Source: Parus major
Lineage: Eukaryota; Chordata; Aves; Passeriformes; Paridae
Reading direction: 5' to 3'
Length of the DNA stretch: 64,000 nucleotides
Assembly (NCBI RefSeq): GCF_001522545.3
Contig: NC_031768.1
Location: 5,578,320 to 5,642,319, forward strand
The position numbers and the translations under genes were made by a program. The notes under the pieces were generated by a model. That model had not been told where the DNA came from. It searched no databases and was given only the letters and a program-made list of their open reading frames with translations. This document shows, one piece after another, positions 26,541 to 38,400 of this stretch (positions within the stretch are counted from its first letter, which is position 1; every line of letters starts with the position of its first letter).

Positions 26541-26572
26541 TTCTCTTCTGTAATCATTCTCTTCTGTAATCA
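26541..26572. repeat. two-copy 16-bp tandem repeat
   Basis: TTCTCTTCTGTAATCA occurs twice, contiguous and exact. No functional link is evident. Confidence 0.9.
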
Positions 26573-26804
26573 TTTCAGGTCAGACAGAACCTAAAACTTT
26601 GGTAAAAAAGCACATGTATAAGCTCTCTCCTACCATTTCACCCAGGATTGTCCATCTACAGGCTCAGTTTTAAGTAGTGGGTAACAATATGTCAAAGTCT
26701 GGATGTTATTTCATTAATATCTCTGGCATGATCCTACACTAAGTCATTGCAGGGAAACCAACCCAATCTGTTAAATGAGGTTATTGTAAAAACAAGTAGA
26801 ACTG

Positions 26805-27491
26805 GACACTCTTCTCCTCTAGCAAGTAGGCTGGGATAGGCAAGAGATTGTGAGGGGACTTTGCTGGGCCAGCTGACCCCAAAGGGCTGGCCCCCTGGCC
26901 AAAGGGCTTTTCCTTATGTACAATACAATGCCAAAAGCTCACGGTCACCAGTAAAAACTGGGACAGAGAAAGGGACATTTCTGGCTTCCATGGTGGTTTC
27001 TGTTTGGAGAATGGCTGTTCTGCATGTGGAATGGGCTGAATGATTTCCTTTGCTTCATTTCTCTCTCTTTCCTTCACCTAATAAACTGTTTTTATCTCAA
27101 CCCATGTGCATTCCTGTTGCCACTGAAGATGAATAGATCACACGGACACAGGTTGAGGTGTGGTGCAAGAAAGAGCAGAGTTTATTTTTCCTCCCAGGAT
27201 TTATAGGCTTGTGACCATGGCCAGGGATTGGATGGTCAGGATAACACTTTCTCACTGCACTGGCCATGAGAAATGCCCATCACAAGATGTGTAACAGAAA
27301 GAATGTACACATATCTATATTTACAGTTACTGTCCTGGGAAAGTCTTTAGAAAACCATGTCAGCAAGCTCAGAAGCTGAATTTTCAGGACAACACATTCC
27401 CACTTCTGTTTTTCTTCTTTTCTCCCCCTGTCTTGCTGGGGATGGGAGAGTGAGTGTTTGTGTGGCTGCAGGCCAGGCTCAACCCACTACA
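26805..27491 (+). mobile_element. older avian endogenous-retrovirus LTR remnant, interrupted by a younger LTR
   Basis: The flanks of the nested LTR (26805-27108 and 27401-27491) read in + sense like a widespread bird ERV LTR. They show an agcaagtaggctggg upstream part, a gtcagctg-type block, the poly(A) region ctaataaactg...tatctcaaccc (AATAAA 27080-27085), and a right end tcaacccactaca. The 5' portion is missing or unrecognisable and no internal retroviral region is visible. Family assignment is from memory of avian LTRs and needs a repeat search. Confidence 0.65.
27115..27394 (-). mobile_element. solo LTR (280 bp) with 6-bp target duplication, nested in older LTR
   Basis: The ends are TGTTG...CAACA, a perfect 5-bp terminal inverted repeat with TG/CA termini. 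CATTCC directly flanks both sides (27109-27114 and 27395-27400). In minus orientation it has a TATAAAT box (27199-27205 on the + strand) and AATAAA (TTTATT at 27181-27186) downstream of it, so the U3-R-U5 order is readable. A 6-bp duplication is the usual size for class II (ERVK-like) elements. No internal region remains, which fits LTR-LTR recombination. Confidence 0.85.
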
Positions 27492-30400
27492 TCCAGCAGA
27501 AATGTTAGAGTGTGGTCAGATATGGAGAATATAAAGATAAGATTTTTCATGGTAAATCTTTACTTGGATTTTACATGATTGAGAGGATACAAGAAATTCA
27601 TGACAGTTATTGCTAGCAAATCCTGGGATCCTAGGATCTACCATGATACCCCTGGGCCCTGGTTATCTTAGATAACAGTGGAGAGGGGGAATCAAATTGT
27701 CCTGTAGACACTGCTGGTTTTGTCTTCATCCTGACAGAAACCTGGCATAAGAATTTTACTTTCCTCCTATCAAAACCTTGCCTGCTGGTAATCATTTCCT
27801 TTCATCAACACCATTCTTTCTGTTTATCTTTTCTCTCTCTGCTTCCCCAAAATAGGATGGTTGTCATAATTTTCAAACTCAGCAGGAATATTTTCAAATG
27901 TGGGTTTTCCCCTGTAATGGACACTGCATCAAAACATAAGGCAATTAGGGATTCACTTTAAGTGCTTTCCTTTCATTTTCCTGCTGCTTAAATATTTGAA
28001 AGAAATTCACCAAGAGTTCTCCCAGTAGAGACCTGAAGGCTGACATGATATTTTAGGATTTAATGTTACAACGAAGAGCCAGGATTTAATTAACCTTCTT
28101 GCTCTTTGGGAGACCTGAGACATGGGATTGAGTTCCTCAGAAAACCTCAGAAAACTGCTGCTTCTCTTGCAGTTACTGAGCTCATTAATCTCTGTGATAT
28201 GGTTCTTAAGGGTACAGCAATGTTTTATTTTGATCAAGTTAAGAGTGCCAAATATTTTACAATGAAATACCTTGTCCTGCCTTGCAGAGCACATCATTTA
28301 AACAAACCCGTAACAGAAGAGGAACAAGGGGAAAAAAAAGGAAATGGAAATTCAGGAGCAGAAAAAGGGATATGGGATATGCTGACTTTCTCTGTTTGCC
28401 TGACACCTGTGCCACTGGGTTTGTGCACACAAAATATGATAGAACAGGACAATGAGAAATTTAACCCTTGTTTTACATTAACCACCACACAATATACACA
28501 AACAGCACCTCTGAAACCAGTTTCTTTCTCTGAAACAACTCTCACCTTTCAAGTCAGACTTCATTCCTCCTCTAGGATGGAGAGTTCCCAAAAGCCACAG
28601 AAACTGCCCATGAAGCTGGCCTAACCCAAACCCAGCCAGGTAGTACTGATGGGACTGCCTGCTGGCAGTTGGGTGTACAAATCTCTAACTCATCAGTAAG
28701 AAGAAACATCATAGTGCAAATTTTGACAAGAAAAATTTGCACATCCTGTGCAAAATTTTGACAGGAGAAAATTTTGAATTCTGTATGATAACTTACAAAT
28801 CCTATTGCAGAGAGAAGCTATGAACTGAGGGAGAAGTGGTGAGGCTGCACAGTCAGCGTGCACAAAGTGAAAGTTGGAAGAGACACCAGCTACTGCTAAT
28901 GAAACAGTTAATGAAGTGTAGTTAAACCAAATGTGATGTGCAGGGTCTGGGTGGAAATATAATGAGTTTATGTGCCTTATTTTGGGAGAGAGTCTATTTT
29001 TCTGAGGTTGTTTTTCCTGCTAGAGCCCTGTTCCTGTGAACACCCACCCGAGTGTTGATGGTGTGTGCTATGGCCCTGCTCCATCAGCACACCTCTGCTC
29101 TGTGCAGAAGCCAGGCTGTGAAATAGGGATGGAAAGAAAGGCTGCTGTGCCCTTCTGTCCACACTGACCTGAAATGCACAGGAAAATGAGATGCACAGAC
29201 TTGGAAACCAGGAAACTCTTTCTGGTTTAGTAATATACATGCAGTCTTTCCATCCAGTCATACAGACGCCTCCTAGATTAATCTGCTCCTTTATACTGTG
29301 CCTCAAAGTCAAGATCCATCCCAGAGGTGACCTACTTGGGCACTAAGCCTGTGGCTGGAATAGAAATGATAATGCTGATACATGTAAGCACTCTGCCTGG
29401 CCATGAACTACCTCAAATTCAGCTCCTTCTCTCTTACTGACTCCTCAATCAAAGTGCAGGCACAATTCTGCCATGCAAATGTGGCAACAGAAAAGTTTTA
29501 GGTACCTGACACCCAGCAATCTGAAATGGTGAAGAGTAATTGTTTGGCTAAAGAGACAGACTGATAGGCAAGAATTAAATTCCATCTTGCCATGCATGTG
29601 AGGTTGAAAAATTGGAGTGAACTGTAGCACCACAGTGCCCTGGTGTCTGTAATGATTATGTTTTGTGGATACAAAATTAATATTCATTTAAGATATGTAA
29701 TGATTTCTAGTAGAGACAGAGATTTTTTTTAGTTGGTGTAAAAGAGGAAAAGCAAAATTCCAGTTGTCCTTCAAGTGGTCCCTTTTTCCCTTTACGACAT
29801 TTTCCCCAGAAGGAACATTTCATCTATTAATTTCAAAATGCAAGGTAAAAGCACAACACTGTCAAAGTCTCAGTTTCCAAATGCTTGATTTTTTTCTCTG
29901 TGCAGTGTGCTATAAAAGATCTACTTTTCCCATCAGAGACCAGTCAATCTCACTTCCCTATCAAAATGACTTTCAAATATTTTTGGCAATTAAACACCTG
30001 AGACACAATGAAAAGTTGTTTTCTTTAGTCTTCTTGTCTATAATAATAAGTCTGTCTTGTTTTTTGGGAGGGAGAAGATGGTTTAGGAAAAAGCCAGAAA
30101 TGGAGATGTATTTGCTTCACTTGCTATCAAAAACAGCAAGCGGGGCTAGGACAGGGGTTATCTTTTTGTTGGTTGTTTTTGGAAATGTTTTTTATGTTTG
30201 TTTTTAATAGAAACAGGTACACTGCAACATAAAAACTAAAGGAAATTGAATTGTTTATCAAATTCTATAGTGATTAAAATGTTAATCCCAGTGAATTTAT
30301 TTGCCTTAGCTCTAATCTCTGAGAAAAGAGGATAAATACATTTGACTTGGGTGTACCTGTTTCCCTACCTGTGCTGTTCAGGACCATTTGACAGATGCAC

Positions 30401-31539
30401 AAAATTAGTTACTTTGGAGGTTACTGCGAGGAATTTCTAATTTTTTATAAGTGCATAAAGAGGGTTTTTTATTTTCTGTTTCAGTAAATAATTTTTGCCA
30501 TACACTTAACACTTACACTGTAAAACAGGTTTAAGTGCTGACATTTTTAAAATAAAATTGTACCATGATATATCTTGACTCTCACAGCATTAAAAAATGT
30601 TCATGTCCAGCTGCTCACCTAAACCTGAAAATCAGGTAAAGCAATTTATTGTGCTATATAAAATTCTTAAAGTCTGACTGCCAAGGAAACAAGCTTTGTT
30701 ACAACCAAGGTGAAAGCAAATTTCTGTGCATGTGTTGGTGAAATTATTCAAATAGGAAACAACCAATAACCCCCACAGTAAAATGGTAGAGATAAAACTG
30801 GGAGTATTCAGCAGTATTAAGGAATGAAATATGCTACAAGGAGGCTGTAAGTATTTTTGAATCAACATTTTAAGTCCAGAAAATAGGGTTAAGGTTTTAC
30901 TGAAAGAAAATTCTAAACAAATTGACTTCTGTAAATATCTGCACACCCAAACCACCTGAGCACAATGCCACTCTGCAATAGAGTTGGGATTAATTCACAG
31001 ATTACTTATAGTCCTACCTGAGGTTACATTTGGCTTTACACATGTATGCAGTGTTTTCCAATTTTTACCCCTTATGGCAGGCTACTTTCAATATGCCCTT
31101 CTAGATCTTACTCACTTTTATTTGAGACAGTAAATGCAAACCCTCTAAGTTTGGCATTGATTCTGAATAAACTGCAGATGACCAAGGTGAACAGGAGATT
31201 TATTTAAAAGAAAGGAATAGCATCTCAGTGCAAAGTAAAACAAGGGTCAATTTTATGGATCTAATACCACTAATTAGACTCAACAGAAGTGTAATGGGGT
31301 GTTATTATCTCTATCCATTTAAAACCCTACATTATAAATCATTAAACTTCAAGGGTTATATTTACTTATATATTTGTAGTCAGTGGAAAATAGATCCCTA
31401 ATGCTCTGACTCCCACTGAACTAGCCAGGAACAGCCATGGGAATGACACATCGGGCAGCTACCCATGAAGTCCACCAATGCCTCACAGAACTCCTGCAAT
31501 GAATTTAAATAAGATTCATTTTAATAAAGAGCATCTCTT

Positions 31540-31926
31540 TTATGAGAAGAGCCTGCGGGAGCAGGGCCTGTTTAGTCTAGAGAAGGCTGAGAAAGGATCT
31601 CACCCATACAAATAAACATCTCCCAGGAGGGTGTCAAGAGGATGGTGCCAGCCTCTTCGGTGGTGTACAGCGACAGGACAAGGAGCAAAGGGCATAAACT
31701 AAAACACGAGAAGTTTCACCCCTACACAAGGAGGAATTCTTTCCATTGAGGGTGGCAGAGCTCTGGAAGAGCTGCACAGGGAGGGTGTGGAGTCTCCCTC
31801 TCTGGAGACATTTCAGAGCTACCTGGACGCATCCTCGTGTCACCTGCTCTGGGTGACCTTGTGTGGGCAGGGGGATGGACCGAGTGATCTCCTCCGGTCA
31901 CTCCAACCCCGACCATTCCGTGACTG
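31540..31926 (+). mobile_element. CR1 LINE 3' end abutting the TRAPPC10 CpG island
   Basis: Recognisable CR1 tail pieces run from cctgcgggagcagggcctgttta through gaggaattctttcc...ggtggcagagctctgg to the terminal ctccaaccccgaccattccgtgac. The end is unusually CpG-rich for a CR1 copy and merges into the island. Its 3' end is about 440 bp from the TRAPPC10 start codon. Confidence 0.85.
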
Positions 31927-32210
31927 ACCCCGTTCACGCCGGCCGTCACCGACCAGGGCGGCCCGGGGTGCTCCGACCCTCGGGCGCCTCGGGCCCTCCC
32001 TCAGGGGCAGCCCCGCCCCGGGTCCCCGCATGCCGGGAGCTCCCTCCGGTGCCGGGCCGCGCTTCCCTTCATCGCCCGCCGCATTCCCCCTTTTCCGGGT
32101 GGCCCGGCGGCGGCGCTCCCCGGAAGCGGTAATGCCTGCCCGGTGATCCAGGAAGCGGATGAGCCTCTCCCGCCCGCCTTCCCCTCCGGAGCGGCGCTGC
32201 GGGGACGCGG

Positions 32211-32290
32211 GGAAGGGGGTGGGGGGAGGTGGGGGGGGGGGCGGCAGCGGCAGCACCACCCCCGGCCCGGCCCGGCCCGGCCCGGCCTGT
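32211..32290. repeat. G-run plus CCCGG tandem tract in the TRAPPC10 leader
   Basis: A purine-strand G-rich run (32211-32241, including 11 consecutive G at 32231-32241) is followed by about five CCCGG units (32263-32287). The first could form a G-quadruplex in the mRNA-sense strand, the second on the template strand. Such tracts are also prone to assembly error. Confidence 0.7.
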
Positions 32291-32317
32291 CCCGTCCCAG
32301 CCCCCGGCGGTGTTCCC

Positions 32318-32350
32318 ATGGCGCCGGGCGGGCGGGGGAGCCGGGGCTGA
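32318..32350 (+). CDS. candidate upstream ORF of TRAPPC10 (10 codons)
   Basis: An ATG at 32318 (context cccATGg) reads MAPGGRGSRG and stops at 32348-32350, 15 bases before the main start at 32366. A further in-frame ATG at 32159 would extend it to 63 codons if the transcript starts far enough upstream. Its position suggests possible dampening of main-frame initiation. There is no evidence of translation. Confidence 0.35.
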   Translation: MAPGGRGSRG

Positions 32351-32365
32351 CGACCCCGCCCGCTC

Positions 32366-32444
32366 ATGGACCCCGCCGAGGAGGAGGAGGGCAGGGAGAA
32401 GCCCCCCGTGATTTACACCATGGAGAACAAGCCCATCGTGACCT
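32366..32444 (+). CDS. TRAPPC10: TRAPPC10 exon 1 with start codon
   Basis: The exon encodes residues 1-26 plus the first base of Cys27. No in-frame ATG lies upstream, and the conserved PPVIYTMENKPIVT follows. Glu5-Glu8 is encoded by a GAG repeat, and the N-terminus is a few residues longer than in human. The context ctcATGg is moderate. The donor is gtgagt at 32445. Confidence 0.95.
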
Positions 32445-35400
32445 GTGAGTGTCCTCGCCGCCGCTGCTCTTCGGGCTGGGGGTCCGGCCGGTGCCCCTGC
32501 GGGCCCGGGGCGAGGCAGGAGGGGGTGGCTGGTTCTGGGGGGCTCCCGCAGCTCCGGGTGGGGACAGGGCGTCTGCAAAGGGGATCTGATGGCGGGATTT
32601 GCCTCTTCACTGCTCCCCCCCCCCTTTCTAATGGCAGTGGGCAAACTTGGGGGTGTTTCTGTAGTAAATAACAAGCCGAATGTCGTGCTCAGAGGTGTTT
32701 AGGGGAAGAGGATAAAATACGAGAATAAATCGTGAATCCCAAACTTCCTGCCAGCGAGCTTTGTGTGGCTCTGCTGGTGCTAAGAGAAGTTGCGAGGAGG
32801 CATCCTCTGCGGCGATCCCACTGATGCATTCCCACTGACATTATCATTTAATCTTTAACTGCTGTGCTTTGGTTCCATCCCTGAGACAGTTTAGTTAACC
32901 AAAACGGGATCTCGTGCTTCCAGCGATGAATTAGTCCTTTCAGGTATCAGAGACAGGCAGGTGGTCCTGATGTAAAACGTGAGCCCCCCTGCTCTTACAG
33001 GTATAGAGGGATGCACTCAAAGTTCGCTTAAAACAAGCACGTGGACTAGGCTGGGCATTAGGAAGCATTTCTTTAACGGGAGAATGGAAGAGGCTCCTTA
33101 GAGAGGTGTCTGTCTGTCCCAAGTCTGGCCGTGTCTTAAAAGATACTTGGACAGTGCCCTTAACATGCTGTAACTCTTTGTCAGCCCTGAAGTGGTCATG
33201 TAGCTGGACCAGATGATCCTGGTAGGTTCCTTCCAACTGGAATAGTCTTTTTTATTCTAACTAATCCATAATGCTGTCAATAAAAAGGTAAAGTGAATGA
33301 GATCAGCGTACAGAATTCTGCTTTTTCTTTTTAACAAAAGGCAGCCAGTGGCTGGTCTGAGTCAGGCCAGTAGTATCTCCACCAGAAGTATCTCTACTGA
33401 TGATGTTACAAAATACATATTTGCACTTTATCACCAGAACACTGGGAATGCTTTATGTGCCTGTGAAATAGAAACTTGTTTCACAGTTCTGTGTCGTCTT
33501 ATGGAGTCAGCATTTATTGGTGATTAAGGTCTTAGACCTTACTAAGAGAAAGTATCCAACTGTTACCTTGTAGCTGTATAATTGTTGAGCTCTGCGTGTA
33601 TATATTTTCTCAGCTGTTTTATAAATGTCCTTTTTTCTGTCTCAAACTTTTTTTCCTTTTTTTGAATGCAGTTCATAAGCTGAAGTGAGCAGGATCTGTA
33701 CTGAATCTTCTCACTTATTTAAAGAATTTTGAAATCCATTTCACTTTAGATTTAAAGAAATGTGTGAAAAATGCACATTTTAAAAAAATATGCATATCAG
33801 AAATATCTGGAGGATATAGTTTATGGTGTTAATGCTACTGTTCAGGCTGTGGGGGCTGGTTTTTTAGATTTTCTGGCTTTATGTGTATTCAGAATTGGAG
33901 AGTCTCCATGTGTGCAGCAGGGGGACTTGGTGGTGCAGGCCAGTCTTCTCAGTTCCTGTGTGATTTGAATAAGTAACATTTTAGTCCGTTGAAGTACACA
34001 AAGTTTTACCTCAGGGTAAATCCTTGGACTTTTTATTAGTAGATGCTGAAAATAACTGTGGTCTCTGTACAGGGGAATTTTCAAAATTCCTAAGACAAAA
34101 TTTAACCAGATTTCAATCAAGCCCAGTTGTCTGATACTGAAAACAGTATTAATTTTGCATAGTGAGTGAGCATACATTATGATTGTAAAATGTTTTGTTT
34201 TTATCCCCATCCAGTATGGTAGCAGCAGACTTAAAGATGAGATAAGAGGTGAGCATTACGTGTCAGTTGTATGCCTCACTCCTGGACTGAGGGAATCATT
34301 TCTAGTGCTCTGGACAAGCACAGCAGTAGTATCTTTACTGGTATGGACTAGAGTGGCTTGGTCTGAGACAGCCTAATTCAAGAGTTAAAATTAACTCAGC
34401 AAAAGTGCTCAGAGATTACCTCTCTGGTGAATGTAGTAAGGGTGACTTGCTACACTTTAAATCAAAATGTTTGATTTCAATGGGGAATACATTTTACTGT
34501 AATTGCTTTAGTTTCCTTTCTTCTCTGTTCAGAGATGTGGAGTACTTAGAGACTGCAATATTTCAAATAAGGGCATTCACCAATAATGACTTTCTTGAAG
34601 GAAAGCTCCTCTAAGCATTATATTCCAGAGATTTATGGAGAGGTGAGGCTTGGCCTTCTAGGGAAAGGATGGACTTGGTGTTGGTTTGCTGCAAAACACA
34701 TTAAAAGCCATGGTATTAGAAGCTGCTCAACAAACACAGTTTATCTTGTCTGTGGTTCCAGTTTCAGGCAGTTGGAACTGTCTGGGATAAGTGTCCCACC
34801 CAGGAGGTGCACGTGGGGGAAAAGCAGACCTCTGAAGGGATGGCTGAATTCTGATTACACCAAGCAAGAGTGAAGGTTAAGTGAGGGTGCTTTTCAGAAC
34901 ATTAGTATTTCCTTTTGCTACAAGATTTAGATTAATCTCTGTCAGGTAAACTTTTGCATCATGAAATAACTCCTGTTAACTTATAGGGTTTGTTCTTAAT
35001 AAAAGAGAACTGAAGAGGGAGTTTTGTTCATAGTGAAACTTCTTTTCAACATTGTGCATACCTGAGTTGTTTTGTAAACAAATGTTTTTACCTACTTGAA
35101 ATAAATTTGTCAGTGCTCTGGAAGGAATGCTTTGGTAAAGAGAGTTATGCTTTTAAATCTACAAGTTAGTCTGTATTGTAACCGTAGTTATTTGCTGTGT
35201 TGGCACAACCCTGAATTCAGCACTCTATGTACAGGCTTTGGCCTGTGGAAAAAAATGGCAGGTTCCACATGTCTTAGACATGCCAGTTGCATTTGCATTT
35301 TTTGTCAGTTCTTTTTTCATGTTTGTGCTGTAACTTGATTATTTTGCCCTCAGAAGCTGTGCATAGGTGAATTAGCCGTGTTTTTATTGTGCTTGCATCA

Positions 35401-38400
35401 CTGGAAACACCTGTAGTTTTAACAGAGAGTTTTTAGTTCAGAGAATTCAGCAAGGCATGAAACTTTCTGGAGACCCTTTCTCTAGGCATACAGACAACCA
35501 TATTTTCCAAATGTGGCAAAAGTAGTATATTCACAAAAAGTTGCCGTTCCTTTTTGTGTTTCCCCTTTTTTCAGTATGGCAGCACCCCCGAGTGTTAAAT
35601 CACTCTTGTCATGTAGGACTGAGTGCCATGATGACTCAATTCCTAATTAATTTGAGCCATATTTTTTACACTGTCAGACTTACTAGATTGCGAAGTCACT
35701 GGGGAGTTTCCCTGCCCAGCTGTGGTTCTGCTCTCTTTGGCACCTTACTTTGTGAACTCTCACTTCAAGTTTGTAGCAATTTACTTGCATTGCTACCAGA
35801 CCTGGTAAGCTTACAAAGTGTTTTGAGTCATCTTACAGCTTTCTCACTGCTGTAAAAGGGTTATTTTTAGCATCATTAATTTTTGGTTTTTTTTTTTGCA
35901 GAGGCAAATTGAGTGTTTGCATTGAACATCTTGAACTCGGGTAGTTTCTGTACGATGTTGACTTTACAAAATCTCTAAACCAGTGCAGATTGATTTCCTA
36001 GGAAATCCAAACAATGTTTCCTTCTCAGGAATTCTGTTTGAAACTTTGAGAAAGTCTTTGGAGCTTAAATGTATTGTTGTTGGGCATATAGATCAGCCAA
36101 AGAAGTTATCCCTATGTAGCTGATTTACACTCAAATTATTAGTTCTATCCATATGAAGAGGAGGTTGAAGACAAAAGGCAATTCTGCTAAATGAAGTAAT
36201 TAATAGTTTTTTCAGAGCTTTCCTAACAAGCTGTTCTTTTGTAATTATCTTCATGCAGTTGTGGAATATTCCATTATCGGCTCGTAGTATCTGTTTATAT
36301 TGTCTACTGTCTGTTTATAATGTGTGTTTGCATGTTTGCTCTCACTGTCAATAATCTGTTTTATCACAATGGACTTTATATAATCTTTGGAGAGAATGGC
36401 ATGCATCATTTTTATCTGGTCCATGTTCAGAATGTTCCGTGATACAGCAACAGAAAAACCATCAGCAAAAGCTTTGTGGGCCCAAGAATAGAAAATGTTT
36501 CCAATTATCTACAGCAGGAACAGAAAGGTTAATAAAAGTAAGGGGTGGGGAGGAATTTTGCATCTTTTTCTGGTGAAAACAAATACTTGCAGTTAAGAAT
36601 ATTGTTCTGAGACTAGAGGGGCTTAAGAATATTATTCTGGGACTAGAGGAGTTTGATTCAAAAGTTCTTCTGTTACTAGTAGATAGATGTAATAAAAAAA
36701 TGTGCCAGCAAGAAGCGGGATGTAGCCCAAGTGATTAGAATGATTTGCTGCTAGTGAGACCATTTAACAACTATATCCTATAAATGCATTTTCCCTGTTC
36801 TCAACCAGAAGTGCTCCCTGCATTGTAAGTCATCACTGTTGTGTACTTGATACATTATTCTGTGTTTAAATATTCGATTACATATGTCAAGAGAAGAAGT
36901 GGCATATACTCGTTAGTGTTAAGCTGTTTTACAGATTTAGAAGTGCAGCATTAAAGTTTTGCTAAAAGGACTTCTAGTGAATCAGTTACAGTTTTTACAT
37001 AGCAATTTAGCTGTGTTGTGTTTTGGTTTTTCGGCCTCTTTTGAATATGAATTCGAGTTGGGTGAGAGGAGGACTTTTAAAAGATGTAAATATAAAAACC
37101 TCACCAAAACTTCAGGTAGATCCACTTCTTACAGGCTGGTGATTTAAGAAAAAAATATTCACAGTAGAACTTCTTACTAGTAGAAAAATAAGTGGTGTCA
37201 GAAAGGTTAGCTGTGAGTGATACTTCAGGATAAAACCCAAACAAAACTACACTGAATTGTAGTCTTGGCCCTGCCTTCTTTTAAAGGTATTCAAAGCCTT
37301 TTATCTCAGTTGACTGGGCTTGTCACTGGTATCAAAGGAAAATATTTGTCTTCTTTAGTCATCTGACCTGAGGAGTTTTTGTTTTAAACTGCCTGTGTAG
37401 TTAGTGGGTTAGGATAATTTCCTCTAGAGGAAAAAAAAATCACTGTGGTATATTTAGATGCTACGGTGACAAAGCCTCTAAGCATCTAATAAGTTTGGAA
37501 ATTGTTAGGAAAAAATAGATTATTGGGGATTTTAGTGGTTTTAGACAGGCATGAACCTAAAAAATGTCAATGTTTTATGGTTCTTTGGTATTAGATAGCT
37601 GCTACAAAGAGTACATGTTCCCCTTGGAAGTCCTGGTTAGATGGTCATTCTGGTTTTCATTGTTCCTGTACAAATTTAGAGTAGAACAAGTGTCCTAGAT
37701 AGGGAAAGAGGGAAGGGAGGAAGACTGCACTGATTTGATCTACCAGAATGTCAGTAAGAAGGACAAGGAGGAAAGAATCACAGAACTCTTTGCATTGGAA
37801 AAGACTTTAGAGATTGTCCAGTTCCAAACCCCTGACACAGGCAGGGACACCCTCCACATCCAACCTGACCTTGACCACTTCCAGGGATGGGGCAGCCACA
37901 GCTTCCCTGGGCACCCTGTGACAGGGCCTCAGCACACTCACAGGGAAGAATTTCTTCCTGATGTTTAAATCTACCCTTTTTCAGCTTAAAGACATTGTCC
38001 CTTGTTCTGTCTCTCCAGACCCTTGTACAAAGTCCATCTCCAGCTCTCTCGGAGCAACTGCAGGCACTGGAAGGGGCTCTAAGGTCTCTTCTCCAGGCTG
38101 AACAACCCCAGCTCTCAGCTCCTCTCCATAGCAGAGGTGCCCAGCACTCTGAGCATCTTTGTGTCCCTCTTCTGGTCCCATTCCAACTGGTTGATGTTGT
38201 TCTCATGTTGAGGACCCCAGGGCTGGAGGTGGGGTCTCACCTGGGCAGGGCAGAGGGGCAGAATCCCCCCCTCTCCTGCTGCCCTTGGTGCCTTGCATGC
38301 AGCCTGGGACATGTTTGGCTTTAGGAGCTGTGAGGGCACATGGCCTGGCCATGTTGAGCTTTTCTTCCACCAGCACCCCCAATTCCTTCTCCTCAGGGCT

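Larger units (their letters stand above)
17691..31539. other. intergenic DNA between AGPAT3 and TRAPPC10
   Basis: I find no gene here. The region contains a sense CR1 copy (19738-20515), an LTR remnant with a nested solo LTR (26805-27491), and short tandem duplications at 20836-20863 (14-bp unit) and 26541-26572 (16-bp unit, two exact copies). The longest unexplained open frame is 28106-28624 (172 codons, +). It shows no recognisable domain and I do not annotate it as a gene. A spliced lncRNA cannot be excluded from sequence alone. Confidence 0.6.
31880..32580 (+). promoter_or_regulatory. TRAPPC10: CpG island promoter and 5' UTR of TRAPPC10
   Basis: This is a sharp, dense C+G and CpG block in otherwise A/T-rich DNA, covering the region upstream of exon 1, exon 1 itself and the start of intron 1. 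An ETS-type core CCGGAAG lies at 32120-32126 and GGAAGCGG recurs at 32151-32158. No TATA box is seen. This fits a TATA-less housekeeping promoter. The transcription start is not determinable; it probably lies between about 32100 and 32300. Confidence 0.8.

Noticed and set aside
32069..32674. 201-codon minus-strand and several overlapping frames over the CpG island
   Set aside because: High C+G removes stop codons. Pro/Gly/Arg/Ala composition and overlap with TRAPPC10 exon 1 show composition artefacts.
37778..38206. 142-codon minus-strand open frame
   Set aside because: It is a decayed CR1 ORF2 end in shifted frames, not a host gene.
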